Notes under the pieces: generated by a model
Databases searched by the model: none
Seen by the model: the letters and a program-made list of their open reading frames with translations, nothing else
What the model was told of the DNA's origin: nothing
Origin: Niveibacterium terrae
GTDB lineage: Bacteria; Pseudomonadota; Gammaproteobacteria; Burkholderiales; Rhodocyclaceae
Reading direction: 5' to 3'
Length of the DNA stretch: 64,000 nucleotides
Assembly (NCBI RefSeq): GCF_048213115.1
Contig: NZ_CP172404.1
Location: 1,550,001-1,614,000, forward strand
Shown here: piece after piece, positions 32,461 to 41,531 of the stretch
Layout of the letters: each line of letters starts with the position of its first letter
Position numbering within the stretch: the first letter of the stretch is position 1
Translations under genes and position numbers: made by a program

Positions 32461-32548
32461 TTCTTCTCCTTGGGATGGGCGGCCGGACGGCCGTCCTTGT
32501 CGGGAGAAGAGCTTAGGTCTTCGCGGCCGGGGTTCGAAGTGGCAATAT

Positions 32549-32571
32549 CGACATCTTTGATGCTGATGTCG
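32549..32571. promoter_or_regulatory. inverted repeat before GlxA-type regulator
   Basis: Two 7-bp arms (cgacatc / gatgtcg) with a 9-bp spacer lie just upstream of the ATG at 32579. The site is well placed for autoregulation by the adjacent regulator or for control of the divergent cupin gene. The upstream part of the same gap holds a GC-rich dyad (ggccggacggcc). Confidence 0.4.
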
Positions 32572-32578
32572 CCAGATC

Positions 32579-33550
32579 ATGAAGAAGATCGCATTGCTGT
32601 TGCCGGACCAGTTCTTCGCGAGCAGCGTCACGGCTCTGGTCGATCTGTTGCACATAACGAACGGGTGCTGGGGGCGGGACAAGCCGCCGCTCTTCTGCTG
32701 GCAACTGCTCAGCGCGACGGGCGATGCGGTGATCTCTTCGAGCGGATTGAAGTTCGCGGTGGAGGGGGACTTTTCGCGTGCTGCCGACGCCGATGTGATC
32801 TATCTGCCGGGGGTCGGCTACCGGGACCTGGCGGAATATGAGCGTCGCCTCTCGTCCGGATCCGGGCTGTGCGCGCGGATCCTTGCCTGGCAGCGGGAAG
32901 GCCGGCTTCTCGCCGGTAACTGCACCGGAGTTGCCTGGCTGGCCCAGAGCGGCGTGCTGAACGGGGAGGAGGCGACGGTCAGCTGGTGGCTCTCGGACTG
33001 GTTCCGCCGCCGCTATCCCGCTGTGAAGCTGCGCGCCCATGCGGTGCTCGTCGAGGCGGGAAATCTTCTGACCAGCGGCGCGGCCACTTCCCATCACAAT
33101 CTGGGGCTGAGACTGGTCGAGCGTTTCGCCGGTGCCGATCTGGCGATGATGTGCGCGCGGCTGATGCTGGTCGATATCCGGCGCGAATCCCAGGCGCCTT
33201 ATGCGAACTTTCAGCAGTACTTCGGCCACGGCGATGCGCTCATCGCGCGCAGCCAGCAGTGGCTGCAACAGAGGCTCGCCGAGCCTTTCCGCCTCGACGA
33301 GCTGGCTCGCGCGGTCGGCGCCAGCGAGCGCACCCTGATCCGGCGCTTTCGCGTTGCGCTCGGCGATACGCCTCTGCACTACCTGCAGCAATTGCGCCTG
33401 CATGCGGCTCGCCGCCTGCTCGAGACCACTTCGCTGGGGCTCGAGCAGATCGTCGCTGAGGTGGGCTATTCCGACGTCAGCACTTTTCGCCGGCTGTTCA
33501 AGCGGGAGCTTGCCTGCACGCCCGGCGAATACCGGCGCGCGGGGAAGTGA
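32579..33550 (+). CDS. GlxA-type transcriptional regulator (DJ-1/PfpI + AraC HTH)
   Basis: This 323-residue protein has an N-terminal DJ-1/PfpI-like domain (residues 1-190: IALLLPDQFFASSVTALVDLL, DVIYLPGVG, LLAGNCTGVAWLAQSG, where a Cys sits at the elbow) and a C-terminal AraC-type DNA-binding domain (about 225-320: GASERTLIRRFRVALGDTPLHYLQQLRLHAARRLLE and the second helix region). Such regulators usually control adjacent small-molecule metabolism genes. It is divergent from the cupin gene. Confidence 0.9.
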   Translation: MKKIALLLPDQFFASSVTALVDLLHITNGCWGRDKPPLFCWQLLSATGDAVISSSGLKFAVEGDFSRAADADVIYLPGVGYRDLAEYERRLSSGSGLCARILAWQREGRLLAGNCTGVAWLAQSGVLNGEEATVSWWLSDWFRRRYPAVKLRAHAVLVEAGNLLTSGAATSHHNLGLRLVERFAGADLAMMCARLMLVDIRRESQAPYANFQQYFGHGDALIARSQQWLQQRLAEPFRLDELARAVGASERTLIRRFRVALGDTPLHYLQQLRLHAARRLLETTSLGLEQIVAEVGYSDVSTFRRLFKRELACTPGEYRRAGK

Positions 33551-33567
33551 GACGCGCAAATGCGGGT

Positions 33568-33882
33568 TCAGGACTTGACGGCGATCAGCAGCGCTTTGGC
33601 GGCCGAAGCGGCCTTCAGCGAGTGAGGCTCTCCGGCGGGAATGAGGCGTGAATCCTCCTGGCTCAGGTGCTCCGAACTGCCGCGAATGCTGATATCGACC
33701 TCTCCTTCGAGAACCACGACCAGCGCATCGAAAGGGACGGTGCGCTCGCCGAATCCCTGGCCCCGGTCGAACGCGGTCAAGGTGACGCTTCCCGCTTCCC
33801 TGTCGATCAGCGTCTTGCTGACGATGCCATTCTTCTGGTGGTCAATCATGTCGAGCAGCGATCGCTTGTCGTTCCTGGGCAC
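33568..33882 (-). CDS. small cupin-domain protein
   Basis: This 104-residue cupin contains DRGQGFGERTVPFDALVVVLEGEVDISIRG (motif 1 region without the usual His pair) and a second motif RLIPAGEPHSLKAAS with one His. The metal site looks incomplete, so it may bind ligand without catalysis. It is convergent with the GlxA-type regulator (17-nt gap) and divergent from rmuC across 118 bp. I do not recognise a more specific family. Confidence 0.8.
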   Translation of the reverse strand: MPRNDKRSLLDMIDHQKNGIVSKTLIDREAGSVTLTAFDRGQGFGERTVPFDALVVVLEGEVDISIRGSSEHLSQEDSRLIPAGEPHSLKAASAAKALLIAVKS

Positions 33883-34000
33883 GCTTCTCCTCCTCGCCGG
33901 GGGCTTCTGCTGCTTTATAGCAGATCGTTTTCCGTGCCCATAAGGATCTAGTTCTCCCTTCTGGGCGGACCTCTATAATCGAAGGTTTTGGGGGAATGGC

Positions 34001-35395
34001 ATGCTGGACTGGGTCCTGGTTGCGCTGGCGGTCGCGTCGCTTCTTGTGCTTCTTCTGGTGCTGGAGCGCACCGCGCGAATCCGGAATGAGATGCTCACGG
34101 CTCAGGAAGCTCTCGCGCTGCGCGGTGAGGCGGCGCAGGCGGCGCAGCTGCGCGCGCTCGGGGTCGAGCTCGCACAAAGTGCGGAACGCCGCGCCGAGCG
34201 CCTCGCGTCCCATCAGGCCGAGATCGCCGAGCGACTGCGGGCCCAGATCTCCGAGCTGCTGCGCGCGAACGGCGAAGCGCTGTCGGCGCTGCATCGCAGC
34301 TTCGAGACCGTCTCGGCCGCCCAGCGCGAGGAAGGGGCGAGTCGCCTGGCCGAGCTCGCCAGCGGTATCGCGGCGCGCCAGGAGCTCCTCCGCACCCAGC
34401 TGACCGAGCTGGTGCTGAAGACTCTGGCCGAGCAGTCGCGGGCCGAGCGCGAGCTGGTCCAGGAAGGTCTCGCGGCGGCGGCGAAGCAGCAGGCGGAAAG
34501 CGTGGAGGCGCTGACCCGGACGACCGGCGAGCGGCTCGACGCGATCTCGGGCATCGTCCACGAGCGGCTCGACGAAGGCTTTCGCAAGACCAACGAGACT
34601 TTTGCCAGCGTGATGGCGCGCCTCGCGACAATCGACGAGGCGCAGAAGAAGATAGACGGGCTGACGACCAATGTCGTGAGCCTCCAGGAGCTGCTCGGGG
34701 ACAAACGTTCGCGCGGCGCTTTCGGCGAAGTCCAGCTCGAAGCGCTGGTGCGCAACGCCCTGCCTCCGGACTCCTTCGCTTTCCAGGTGCCGCTGGCGAG
34801 CGGGGTGCGCGCCGACTGCGTGTTGACGCTGCCCGAGCCGACGGGGCGGGTCGCCGTCGATGCGAAGTTTCCGCTCGAGAACTACCACCGGATGTTCGAC
34901 GCGGGGGAGGCTGAGCGACGCGCCGCGCAGAGCGCTTTCCGCGCTGACGTGAAGCGCCATGTCGATGCGATCGCATCCAAGTACATCGTGGCCGGTGAGA
35001 CTTCGGACGGAGCGGTGATGTTCGTGCCGGCCGAAGCGGTGTTCGCCGAGATCCACGCCTACCATCCTGAGGTGGTCCAGTACGCAATGCAGCGGCACGT
35101 CTGGATCGTCTCGCCGACGACGCTGATGGCGGTTCTGAACACCGCGCGGGCAGTGTTGAAGGACGTCGAGACGCGCCGCCAGATCCATGTGATCAAGGAC
35201 GCGCTGGGCAAGCTCGCCAAGGATTTTTCGCGCTTCGACGAGCGCATGCTCAAACTCGCGACCCACATCCGCCAGGCCAACGAGGACGTTCAGGAAGTGC
35301 ACACGTCGAGCCGCAAGATCACGACCCATTTTGCGAAGATCGAGTCGGTTCAGCTCGAAGAACTGCCGTATCCGCGGGCGGCGGACAAGAACTGA
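34001..35395 (+). CDS. rmuC: DNA recombination protein RmuC
   Basis: This 464-residue RmuC has an N-terminal membrane helix (residues 1-22), a long Ala/Glu/Arg-rich coiled-coil (about 25-230) and the conserved RmuC core: LLGDKRSRGAFGEVQLEALVRNALPPD, VAVDAKFPLENYHRMFD and FVPAEAVFAEIHAYHPEVVQYA. The core resembles a restriction-endonuclease-like fold that limits inversions at short repeats. It is monocistronic, starting 118 bp from the cupin gene. Confidence 0.95.
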   Translation: MLDWVLVALAVASLLVLLLVLERTARIRNEMLTAQEALALRGEAAQAAQLRALGVELAQSAERRAERLASHQAEIAERLRAQISELLRANGEALSALHRSFETVSAAQREEGASRLAELASGIAARQELLRTQLTELVLKTLAEQSRAERELVQEGLAAAAKQQAESVEALTRTTGERLDAISGIVHERLDEGFRKTNETFASVMARLATIDEAQKKIDGLTTNVVSLQELLGDKRSRGAFGEVQLEALVRNALPPDSFAFQVPLASGVRADCVLTLPEPTGRVAVDAKFPLENYHRMFDAGEAERRAAQSAFRADVKRHVDAIASKYIVAGETSDGAVMFVPAEAVFAEIHAYHPEVVQYAMQRHVWIVSPTTLMAVLNTARAVLKDVETRRQIHVIKDALGKLAKDFSRFDERMLKLATHIRQANEDVQEVHTSSRKITTHFAKIESVQLEELPYPRAADKN

Positions 35396-35466
35396 GCGCC
35401 CATCCTCGCCCGGTGCAATGTATCCTTGAGGGATCCTGAACCCGGCGCGGTAGGCCGCGCACCAGC

Positions 35467-36783
35467 ATGAACATAGGTTTTCTGATCGCCCTGATCTTCA
35501 TCAACGGTCTCTTCGCGGCCGCCGAGATCGCATTGATGACGGCCCGCAAGGCGAGGCTGCAGGCGATGGTGGAGCAGGGCGATGGCTCGGCCGAAGCGGC
35601 GATCCGCCTCGGCGAGGATCCGAACCGCTTTCTGTCGACGATACAGATCGGTCTGACCCTGATCGGCCTGCTCAACGGCATCATCGGCGAGGCGGCGCTG
35701 GCCGTTCCTTTGGCTGCCTGGCTCATTTCAGTGGGCCTCTCCGAGCAGGCCTCGCACATCATTGCGACCGCGACCGTTGTTGTCGGGATCACCTACTTCA
35801 CGATCGTGCTCGGCGAACTGGTGCCCAAGCGCATCGGTCAGATCCGCGCCGAGGCGCTTGCCCGAGCCGTGGCAAGACCCATGCTAGGCCTCTCCATGGC
35901 CTCTAAGCCCTTCGTGCGCCTCCTGTCCGCTTCAACCGACCTGATGCTCAGGCTGCTCGGAGTCGACCAGAGGGATACGCCGGCGGTCACCGAAGAGGAG
36001 ATCCACGCGCTGATCGCCGAAGGCTCGGACGCCGGGGTGATCGAGGATCAGGAACACCAGATGCTGCGCAACGTATTCCGCCTCGATGATCGCGCGATCG
36101 CATCGCTGATGGTGCCGCGCGGCGACATCGTCTATCTGGACATCCAGGACGGGCTGGACGAGAACCTGAAGCGGGTAGCCGAAAGCGAGCACACCCGCTT
36201 TCCTGTGCTCGACGGGGGTTTCGAGCATGTGATCGGGATCGCGCATTCGAAGCAGCTGCTCGGCCAGAGCCTGCGCGGAGAGGCGACCGATCTGAGCGCG
36301 AACCTCCAGCCTCCGGTCTTCGTGCCCGAGTCGCTGACCGGCATGGAACTGCTCGAACACTTCAAGACCGGAGGAGTTCAGCTCGCTTTCGTCATCGACG
36401 AATACGGCGAAGTGATCGGCATCGTGACTCTTCAGGACTTGATGGAAGCGATCACTGGGGAATTCCGGCCGCGCAGTGCCGAGGATTCGTGGGCCGTGCA
36501 GCGTGAGGATGGCTCCTGGCTGCTCGATGGCATCATCCCGGTGCCCGAGATGAAGGATTGCCTCGCGCTCAGGAGCGTGCCCGAGGAAGAGAAGGGGCGC
36601 TACAACACGCTGGCTGGCATGCTGATGCTGCTGCTGGGGCGCTTGCCCCAGACCGGGGACCACTGCGTCTGGGAAGGCTGGCGCTTCGAGATCGTCGATC
36701 TGGACGGCAAGCGCATCGACAAGGTGCTCGCTTCAATCGAGATCGCGCCCGAAGAGTCCGAGTCCGGCGAGGCCCAGGCTTAA
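35467..36783 (+). CDS. CorC/HlyC-family membrane protein (DUF21-CBS)
   Basis: This 438-residue protein has a DUF21/CNNM membrane domain (1-190, opening IGFLIALIFINGLFAAAEIALMTARKARL), a CBS pair (about 210-340, including MVPRGDIVYLD and VIDEYGEVIGIVTLQDLMEAITGE) and a C-terminal CorC_HlyC domain (350-430). Family members are linked to magnesium/cobalt efflux or membrane stress tolerance. Its stop overlaps the convergent PAP2 gene by 4 nt. Confidence 0.92.
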   Translation: MNIGFLIALIFINGLFAAAEIALMTARKARLQAMVEQGDGSAEAAIRLGEDPNRFLSTIQIGLTLIGLLNGIIGEAALAVPLAAWLISVGLSEQASHIIATATVVVGITYFTIVLGELVPKRIGQIRAEALARAVARPMLGLSMASKPFVRLLSASTDLMLRLLGVDQRDTPAVTEEEIHALIAEGSDAGVIEDQEHQMLRNVFRLDDRAIASLMVPRGDIVYLDIQDGLDENLKRVAESEHTRFPVLDGGFEHVIGIAHSKQLLGQSLRGEATDLSANLQPPVFVPESLTGMELLEHFKTGGVQLAFVIDEYGEVIGIVTLQDLMEAITGEFRPRSAEDSWAVQREDGSWLLDGIIPVPEMKDCLALRSVPEEEKGRYNTLAGMLMLLLGRLPQTGDHCVWEGWRFEIVDLDGKRIDKVLASIEIAPEESESGEAQA

Positions 36784-37481
36784 CGGAGTATTTCGGGGAT
36801 CTCTTCGCCGCGGGCGAGCTGGCCGGTGCGCGCGAGAAGCCAGGCTGCGAGCGCGTTGCCGATCCAGACCGCGTACCAGGCGAAGACGACGTCGCTGAGG
36901 AAATGTCCGCCCTGGGCGATCCTCACGACGCCGACCAGCAGCGATGCTGCGATGCTTGCGGCGAGCCAACGGCGGCGGCGCGCTGGCGCAGCGAGCCAGC
37001 CGAAGCTCATCAGCGCGGCGACCCCCGAGACATGGCCGCTGACGAAGGAACAGTTGCGCGCGCACTCGCTGGCCGGACGGAGTGCGACCGTGAAGGTCTG
37101 AGCGCCACCGAAATCGCGGATCTGCTCAGGTCGGGCGCGGCCCCAGTGATTCTTCAGGCCCACATCGACGATCATGCCCGGGCCGATCACGATCGCGAGC
37201 AGCATGAAACCGAACCAGCGCCGCCGGGCCCTGAGCCATCCGCTCTTCGCGGCAAGGCTCGCGAGCCAGAGCAGAAGGAAGGCGGCAATCGCGAGCCGGG
37301 CGCCGCCCCAGACGAGCCAGTAGATGCCCTGGGCGAAGGCGGTCTCGCCGAGCGGAAAACCTGAGCCCGGAACGAAAAAGGCGCGCGCGGCAGCGAGGTC
37401 GATCTGCGGAAAGACCGAGAAGGCGAGCGCGGCGAACGCGAAGAGGCCCGCGAGCCAGGTGATCTCCGACTTCGCCGGCAT
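36780..37481 (-). CDS. PAP2-family phosphatase, LpxE/LpxF-like
   Basis: This 233-residue membrane phosphatase has the three PAP2 signature motifs: KNHWGRARP, SFVSGHVSG and RIAQGGHFLSDVV (catalytic His pair and Asp). Short PAP2 proteins with the SGH/GGHFLSD pattern often dephosphorylate lipid A or undecaprenyl and phosphatidylglycerol phosphates at the periplasmic face. It is the last gene of a six-gene envelope operon. The start at 37481 shares one base with the stop of the upstream GT39 gene. Confidence 0.88.
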   Translation of the reverse strand: MPAKSEITWLAGLFAFAALAFSVFPQIDLAAARAFFVPGSGFPLGETAFAQGIYWLVWGGARLAIAAFLLLWLASLAAKSGWLRARRRWFGFMLLAIVIGPGMIVDVGLKNHWGRARPEQIRDFGGAQTFTVALRPASECARNCSFVSGHVSGVAALMSFGWLAAPARRRRWLAASIAASLLVGVVRIAQGGHFLSDVVFAWYAVWIGNALAAWLLARTGQLARGEEIPEILR

Positions 37482-38962
37482 CAGTAGCCCTTGAAGTCGG
37501 AGAGCAGCCAGACTCCCGCGTGACGCGAGAAGTCCGGATGAGACTGAACCGAACCGTAGCCGAGCTGCTGGCTTCGAGCGAAGCGGGCGATCGCCCCGGT
37601 CGGGGTGCTCTCGGCGATATAGAGCACGTCAATGCCCGGCGTGTTCGGCAGCGAGCGGGTCAGCTGGTACTGGTCGATCACCGTGTGCGAAGGGTTCCAG
37701 CTCGCGATCCGCGGCGATTTCGCCCTCAGCGTATAGGCGACATGGGCGAGCATTGTGCGGTCGTCGGCGACGACGAGCAGGTCCGGGTGCGCTTCGATGA
37801 AGGGCGACAGCGTCTCGACGAGCCTGTCCCAGTCCTTCATACGTTTGAGCGGGTCGAGCTTGGCGGTCAGCGGGCGCCCGACGAGGTGCAGCACGCTGGG
37901 CCAGTGGTAGACGAGGCCGGTGATCGCGAAGTTGAAGACGAGCGCCGCGACGAGCAGGCGAGCCCGCCAGGCTCGGCCTTCGAGCAGCCAGGCGACGGCG
38001 AGCAGGGTACCCGAGCAGAAAATCGGCCCGGCCCAGTTCGCGTTGGCGTGGCCGAACAGCGCCTGGGCGCAGACCAGCAGCAGAAGCGGCAGACTGCCGG
38101 CGATCAACAGGCGGTCGGCGGGTCGGCTGAGCGCGGCTCTGAGCGGGACCAGCGCGCCGATGAAGCCGATCGCGAGCAGAGGCCCGATCGAGCCGACCTG
38201 GGCGCCGAGGAATTCGAGCAGGTTCGAGCTGTGCTCGCGACCGCCATCGACCCGGGTGATGTCCGCGGTGTGGCGCAGGGTCGGGAAGTCGTTCTGCCAG
38301 TTCCACCACAGGTTGGGCGCGAGCACCAGCAGCGCGATCAGCGCGGCCATCCAGGGGCCGGGGCGGCGCAGCAGACGGCGCGCTTCAGGCGTCGCGACGA
38401 GCAGCGGCAGCGCGGTGAGCAGGAAGGCGCCCATCGTGTATTTGGACATCAGGCCCAGGCCGCAGACGAGGCCCAGACCCAGCCAGTGGGCGAGCCGGTC
38501 GCGCGCGATCGCTTCATGGAGAAGCCACAGCGCCGCGGTCCAGAAGAACAGCAGCAGTGCATCAGTCGAGATGAACAGGCCCAACGCCGAAGTAATGGGC
38601 AGGGTCAGGAAAGCGATCGCGGCGAGCGTTCCGCAGCGCTCGCTGTAGAGGCGCCGCCCCAGGCCGTAGAGCAGCAGCGCCGTGGCCGGATAGAAGATCA
38701 GGCTTCCGGCCTTGACCGCGACCAGCCCGTCGCCCCACAGCGCGGTCGTCGCGGCGATCAGCGCCGCGACCAGCGGGGGCTTGGAGAAATAGCCCCAGGC
38801 CAGGTCTTTCGACCAGCCCCAGTAATACGCTTCATCGGCGTAGAGGGTGATTCCGGAATGAGTGATGACCCAGATCCGCCACAGCGTCAGCAGCGTGATC
38901 GTGACGAGCAGCCAGGGCAGGCCGCTCGCTTCGGAGACTTGAGCGTTTGCGGAAGGCTTCAC
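37481..38962 (-). CDS. GT39-family (ArnT/PMT-like) glycosyltransferase 1
   Basis: This 493-residue multi-helix protein is of the dolichol-phosphate-mannosyltransferase / ArnT type. The periplasmic loop after the first helix carries the acidic TLYADEAYYWGWSKDLAWGYFSKPPLVAALI motif, whose Asp-Glu is the catalytic site of GT-C enzymes that use polyprenyl-phosphate sugars. About ten more hydrophobic segments follow. It overlaps the second GT39 gene by 4 nt. Two GT39 genes in one operon suggest two acceptors or two sugar steps. Confidence 0.88.
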   Translation of the reverse strand: MKPSANAQVSEASGLPWLLVTITLLTLWRIWVITHSGITLYADEAYYWGWSKDLAWGYFSKPPLVAALIAATTALWGDGLVAVKAGSLIFYPATALLLYGLGRRLYSERCGTLAAIAFLTLPITSALGLFISTDALLLFFWTAALWLLHEAIARDRLAHWLGLGLVCGLGLMSKYTMGAFLLTALPLLVATPEARRLLRRPGPWMAALIALLVLAPNLWWNWQNDFPTLRHTADITRVDGGREHSSNLLEFLGAQVGSIGPLLAIGFIGALVPLRAALSRPADRLLIAGSLPLLLLVCAQALFGHANANWAGPIFCSGTLLAVAWLLEGRAWRARLLVAALVFNFAITGLVYHWPSVLHLVGRPLTAKLDPLKRMKDWDRLVETLSPFIEAHPDLLVVADDRTMLAHVAYTLRAKSPRIASWNPSHTVIDQYQLTRSLPNTPGIDVLYIAESTPTGAIARFARSQQLGYGSVQSHPDFSRHAGVWLLSDFKGY

Positions 38963-40509
38963 GGCAGCACCTTGACGAGGCGGACTCCGCCTTCCGAGTA
39001 CAGCGTCTGAACGCGGACATCCTTGGGCAGACGGTCGAAACGGGTCAGCGCGAGCTCGCCCGGGCGCGGCTCGCGGGCCGGTGCCTGGCGCTCACGATAG
39101 ACCGCGAAGCTGGGCTGGAAGAAGTTCCACTGCACCGCTGTTTCCGGATAGCGGCGCGACGCGAGCGCGGCGCGCTTGACCGGACCCTGGAGCAGATCGC
39201 CGACGAAAGGCGTGACGACGGTCGAGAGCAGAAGCGAGGTCACGATCGCCGAGACCGCGAGACGCTTCCAGGCCGGCACCGCGCGTGCGAAGAGCAGAGC
39301 GGCGACCAGGGCCAGCGCGACGAGACAGGCGATCAGGTAGCTCGCTCCGGCCGCCTGGACCCCGCGCGCGAGCTGGGCCTGGTAATAGCTGTCCTTGACC
39401 GCTCCCGCGGCGATCAGCCGCTCGAGAAGGACGGGCAGGGCCGCGAGCAGCGCGAGCAGCAGCAGGGCGGGAAGAAGGCTCAGAAAGCCGCTCTTGAGCC
39501 GTTCGCGGTGGTGGGCGATCAGCAGGAAAAGCGGGCTGCAGCCATAGAGCGCGTAATGCGGGAGCTTGGTTCCCGAGAACGAGAAGAAGATCAGCACGAA
39601 GCCGCACCAGATCCACAGGAAACGGCGCAGCGCGTCTGAGCTGTCGCGCCTCGCCTCGCGGAGGCCACGCACGAGCAGCCCGGTCCAGGGCAGAAGCAGG
39701 ACAGGGACGATCAGCAGGTAGTAGAAGAGGCTGCCGCCGTGGCCTTCCATCGGTCCGGTGAAGCGGCCAACGTTGTGCTTCATGATGAAGCCGTCGATGA
39801 AGGCCTGGCCGTGGACCGCGTAGATCGCTGCATACCAGGGGGCTGCGATCGCAACCAGGATCAGCCAGCCGATCGGGTCGAAAGACGCACGCAGCCAGGC
39901 ACCCAGGTCGCGGCGGCTCAGGCAGTAGAGCAGGGTCACGATGGCCGGGATCGCCAGCGCGATCGGACCCTTGGTCAGCACGCCCAGACCTATCCACAGA
40001 TACATCCGGCGCAGCGGTGCCTTGTCGCGCGATTCGAGGTGACGCCAGCCGTCCAGCATCGCCAGCGTGAGCCACAGGTTCAGCAGAGCGTCAGCGGTCG
40101 CGGCGCGGCCGATCACGAAGACCCCGAGCGAGCTCGCGGCGACCAGAGTGGCCAGCCAGCCCGCTTCGCGGCCGCTGCGGCGCCATGCGAAAAGGCCCAG
40201 AGCGCTCGCCCACAGCGCGGCGGCCAGAGCCGAAGGCAGACGAAAACTCCATTCTCCGACGCCGGCGAGCGCGACCGGGATCGCCTGAAGCCAGTAGATC
40301 AGGATGGGTTTGTCGAAGCGTGGTTCGCCGTTGAGCCAGGTTGAGATGAAGTCGTGACGCACGAACATCTCGCGGGTCGCTTCCGAGAAAGCGCCTTCGT
40401 CGACATCGAAGAGTGGCGCGCCCGCCAGGTTCAGCGTCAGCAGAATCAGCGGGATCAGGAAAAGCAGCAGGGTGTCGCGAGCGCTCGCGCGTGGGCCGAG
40501 TGAGTTCAT
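38959..40509 (-). CDS. ArnT-like GT39 glycosyltransferase 2
   Basis: This 516-residue protein shows the ArnT-type first loop especially clearly: LFDVDEGAFSEATREMFVRHDFISTWLNGEPRFDKPILIYWLQ, with DE as catalytic acids. The rest is a series of hydrophobic helices and a C-terminal periplasmic domain of about 120 residues. ArnT adds aminoarabinose to lipid A from undecaprenyl phosphate; here no arnABD genes are present, so the sugar is unknown. It lies between the GT2 and the other GT39 gene with 4-nt overlaps at both ends. Confidence 0.9.
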   Translation of the reverse strand: MNSLGPRASARDTLLLFLIPLILLTLNLAGAPLFDVDEGAFSEATREMFVRHDFISTWLNGEPRFDKPILIYWLQAIPVALAGVGEWSFRLPSALAAALWASALGLFAWRRSGREAGWLATLVAASSLGVFVIGRAATADALLNLWLTLAMLDGWRHLESRDKAPLRRMYLWIGLGVLTKGPIALAIPAIVTLLYCLSRRDLGAWLRASFDPIGWLILVAIAAPWYAAIYAVHGQAFIDGFIMKHNVGRFTGPMEGHGGSLFYYLLIVPVLLLPWTGLLVRGLREARRDSSDALRRFLWIWCGFVLIFFSFSGTKLPHYALYGCSPLFLLIAHHRERLKSGFLSLLPALLLLALLAALPVLLERLIAAGAVKDSYYQAQLARGVQAAGASYLIACLVALALVAALLFARAVPAWKRLAVSAIVTSLLLSTVVTPFVGDLLQGPVKRAALASRRYPETAVQWNFFQPSFAVYRERQAPAREPRPGELALTRFDRLPKDVRVQTLYSEGGVRLVKVLP

Positions 40510-41531
40510 GCGGGGGTGTGCCAGGCTTCGTTCGAGTCCAGATCGTCCGGGTCGCGGACCCGGTACTGCGCGGCTGCACCCGATTCGAAGTAGATGCGGG
40601 CCAGGGTTTCGGAGAGCACGCCGGTCGAAATGAACTGGATCGCGCCGATCACGCAGAAAAAGCCCAGCAGCAGCAGGGGACGTCCGCCGATCGAGGCTCC
40701 AGTGAAGATCTTCAGACCGGCCAGCCAGGTGAGGATCGCCGCGCCGATCATGCCGAGAAAGAGGCCTATGCCGCCGAAGAAGTGACCGGGGCGGGCGCGG
40801 TAGCGCATGAAGAAGAAGACCGAGATCAGATCGAGCACTACGCGGAAAGTTCGCGAGATGCCGTATTTGCTCTCGCCGAACTGGCGCGCGTGGTGAGTCA
40901 CCACTTCCTCGGCGATACGGCGGGGGGTCGTCACCGTCGCGAGCCAGGCCGGGATGAAGCGGTGCATCTCGCCATAGAGGCGAATGTTCTTGATCACGCT
41001 GGCGCGGAAAGCCTTCAGGCTGCAGCCGTAGTCGTTGAGGCGGACTCCGGTGATCCGGGCGATCAGCCGGTTGGCGATGCGCGACGGGATCTTGCGCAGG
41101 AACATGCCGTCCTTGCGGTTCTTGCGCCAGCCCGAGACCAGATCGAGGTCTTCATTGAGCAGGCGGGCGACCATGCGCGGAATGTCGATTGGGTCGTTCT
41201 GCAGGTCGCCGTCCATCGTCACGATCACGTCGCCGCGCGCGGCATCGACTCCGGCCTGCATCGCCGCAGTCTGCTTGAAGTTGCGCATCAGCGAAACGAC
41301 GCGCACATGGGGGCCGTAGAGAGCCGCGACGCGGGCGAGTTCGTTCGGTGTCGCATCCGAGCTGCCGTCATCGACGAGGATCAGTTCCCACGGATGAGCG
41401 TAGTTGCCCAGCACTTCGTCGACGCGGCGAACCAGCGGTTCGACGTTCTCGGACTCGTTGTACATCGGAACCACGACCGAAAGACGGTGAGCGGGGGCCG
41501 CAATCTGCGGGCGAGTGGCGTTATCGTTCAT
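40506..41531 (-). CDS. GT2 polyprenyl-phosphate glycosyltransferase (ArnC/DPM1-like)
   Basis: This 341-residue protein has a GT-A domain (VVVPMYNESENVEPLVRRVDEVL; VDDGSSDATPNEL; DGDLQNDPIDIPRMV with the DxD-type metal site; MHRFIPAWL with the QXXRW-like helix region), two C-terminal membrane helices and the tail SETLARIYFESGAAAQYRVRD. Such enzymes put a sugar on undecaprenyl phosphate at the cytoplasmic face for the GT39 enzymes downstream. ATGA overlaps lie at both ends. Confidence 0.92.
   Translation of the reverse strand: MNDNATRPQIAAPAHRLSVVVPMYNESENVEPLVRRVDEVLGNYAHPWELILVDDGSSDATPNELARVAALYGPHVRVVSLMRNFKQTAAMQAGVDAARGDVIVTMDGDLQNDPIDIPRMVARLLNEDLDLVSGWRKNRKDGMFLRKIPSRIANRLIARITGVRLNDYGCSLKAFRASVIKNIRLYGEMHRFIPAWLATVTTPRRIAEEVVTHHARQFGESKYGISRTFRVVLDLISVFFFMRYRARPGHFFGGIGLFLGMIGAAILTWLAGLKIFTGASIGGRPLLLLGFFCVIGAIQFISTGVLSETLARIYFESGAAAQYRVRDPDDLDSNEAWHTPA

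Noticed and set aside
33842..35329. Long minus-strand open frame opposite rmuC
   Set aside because: Shadow of rmuC; low-complexity Arg/Gly/His composition and no recognisable motif.
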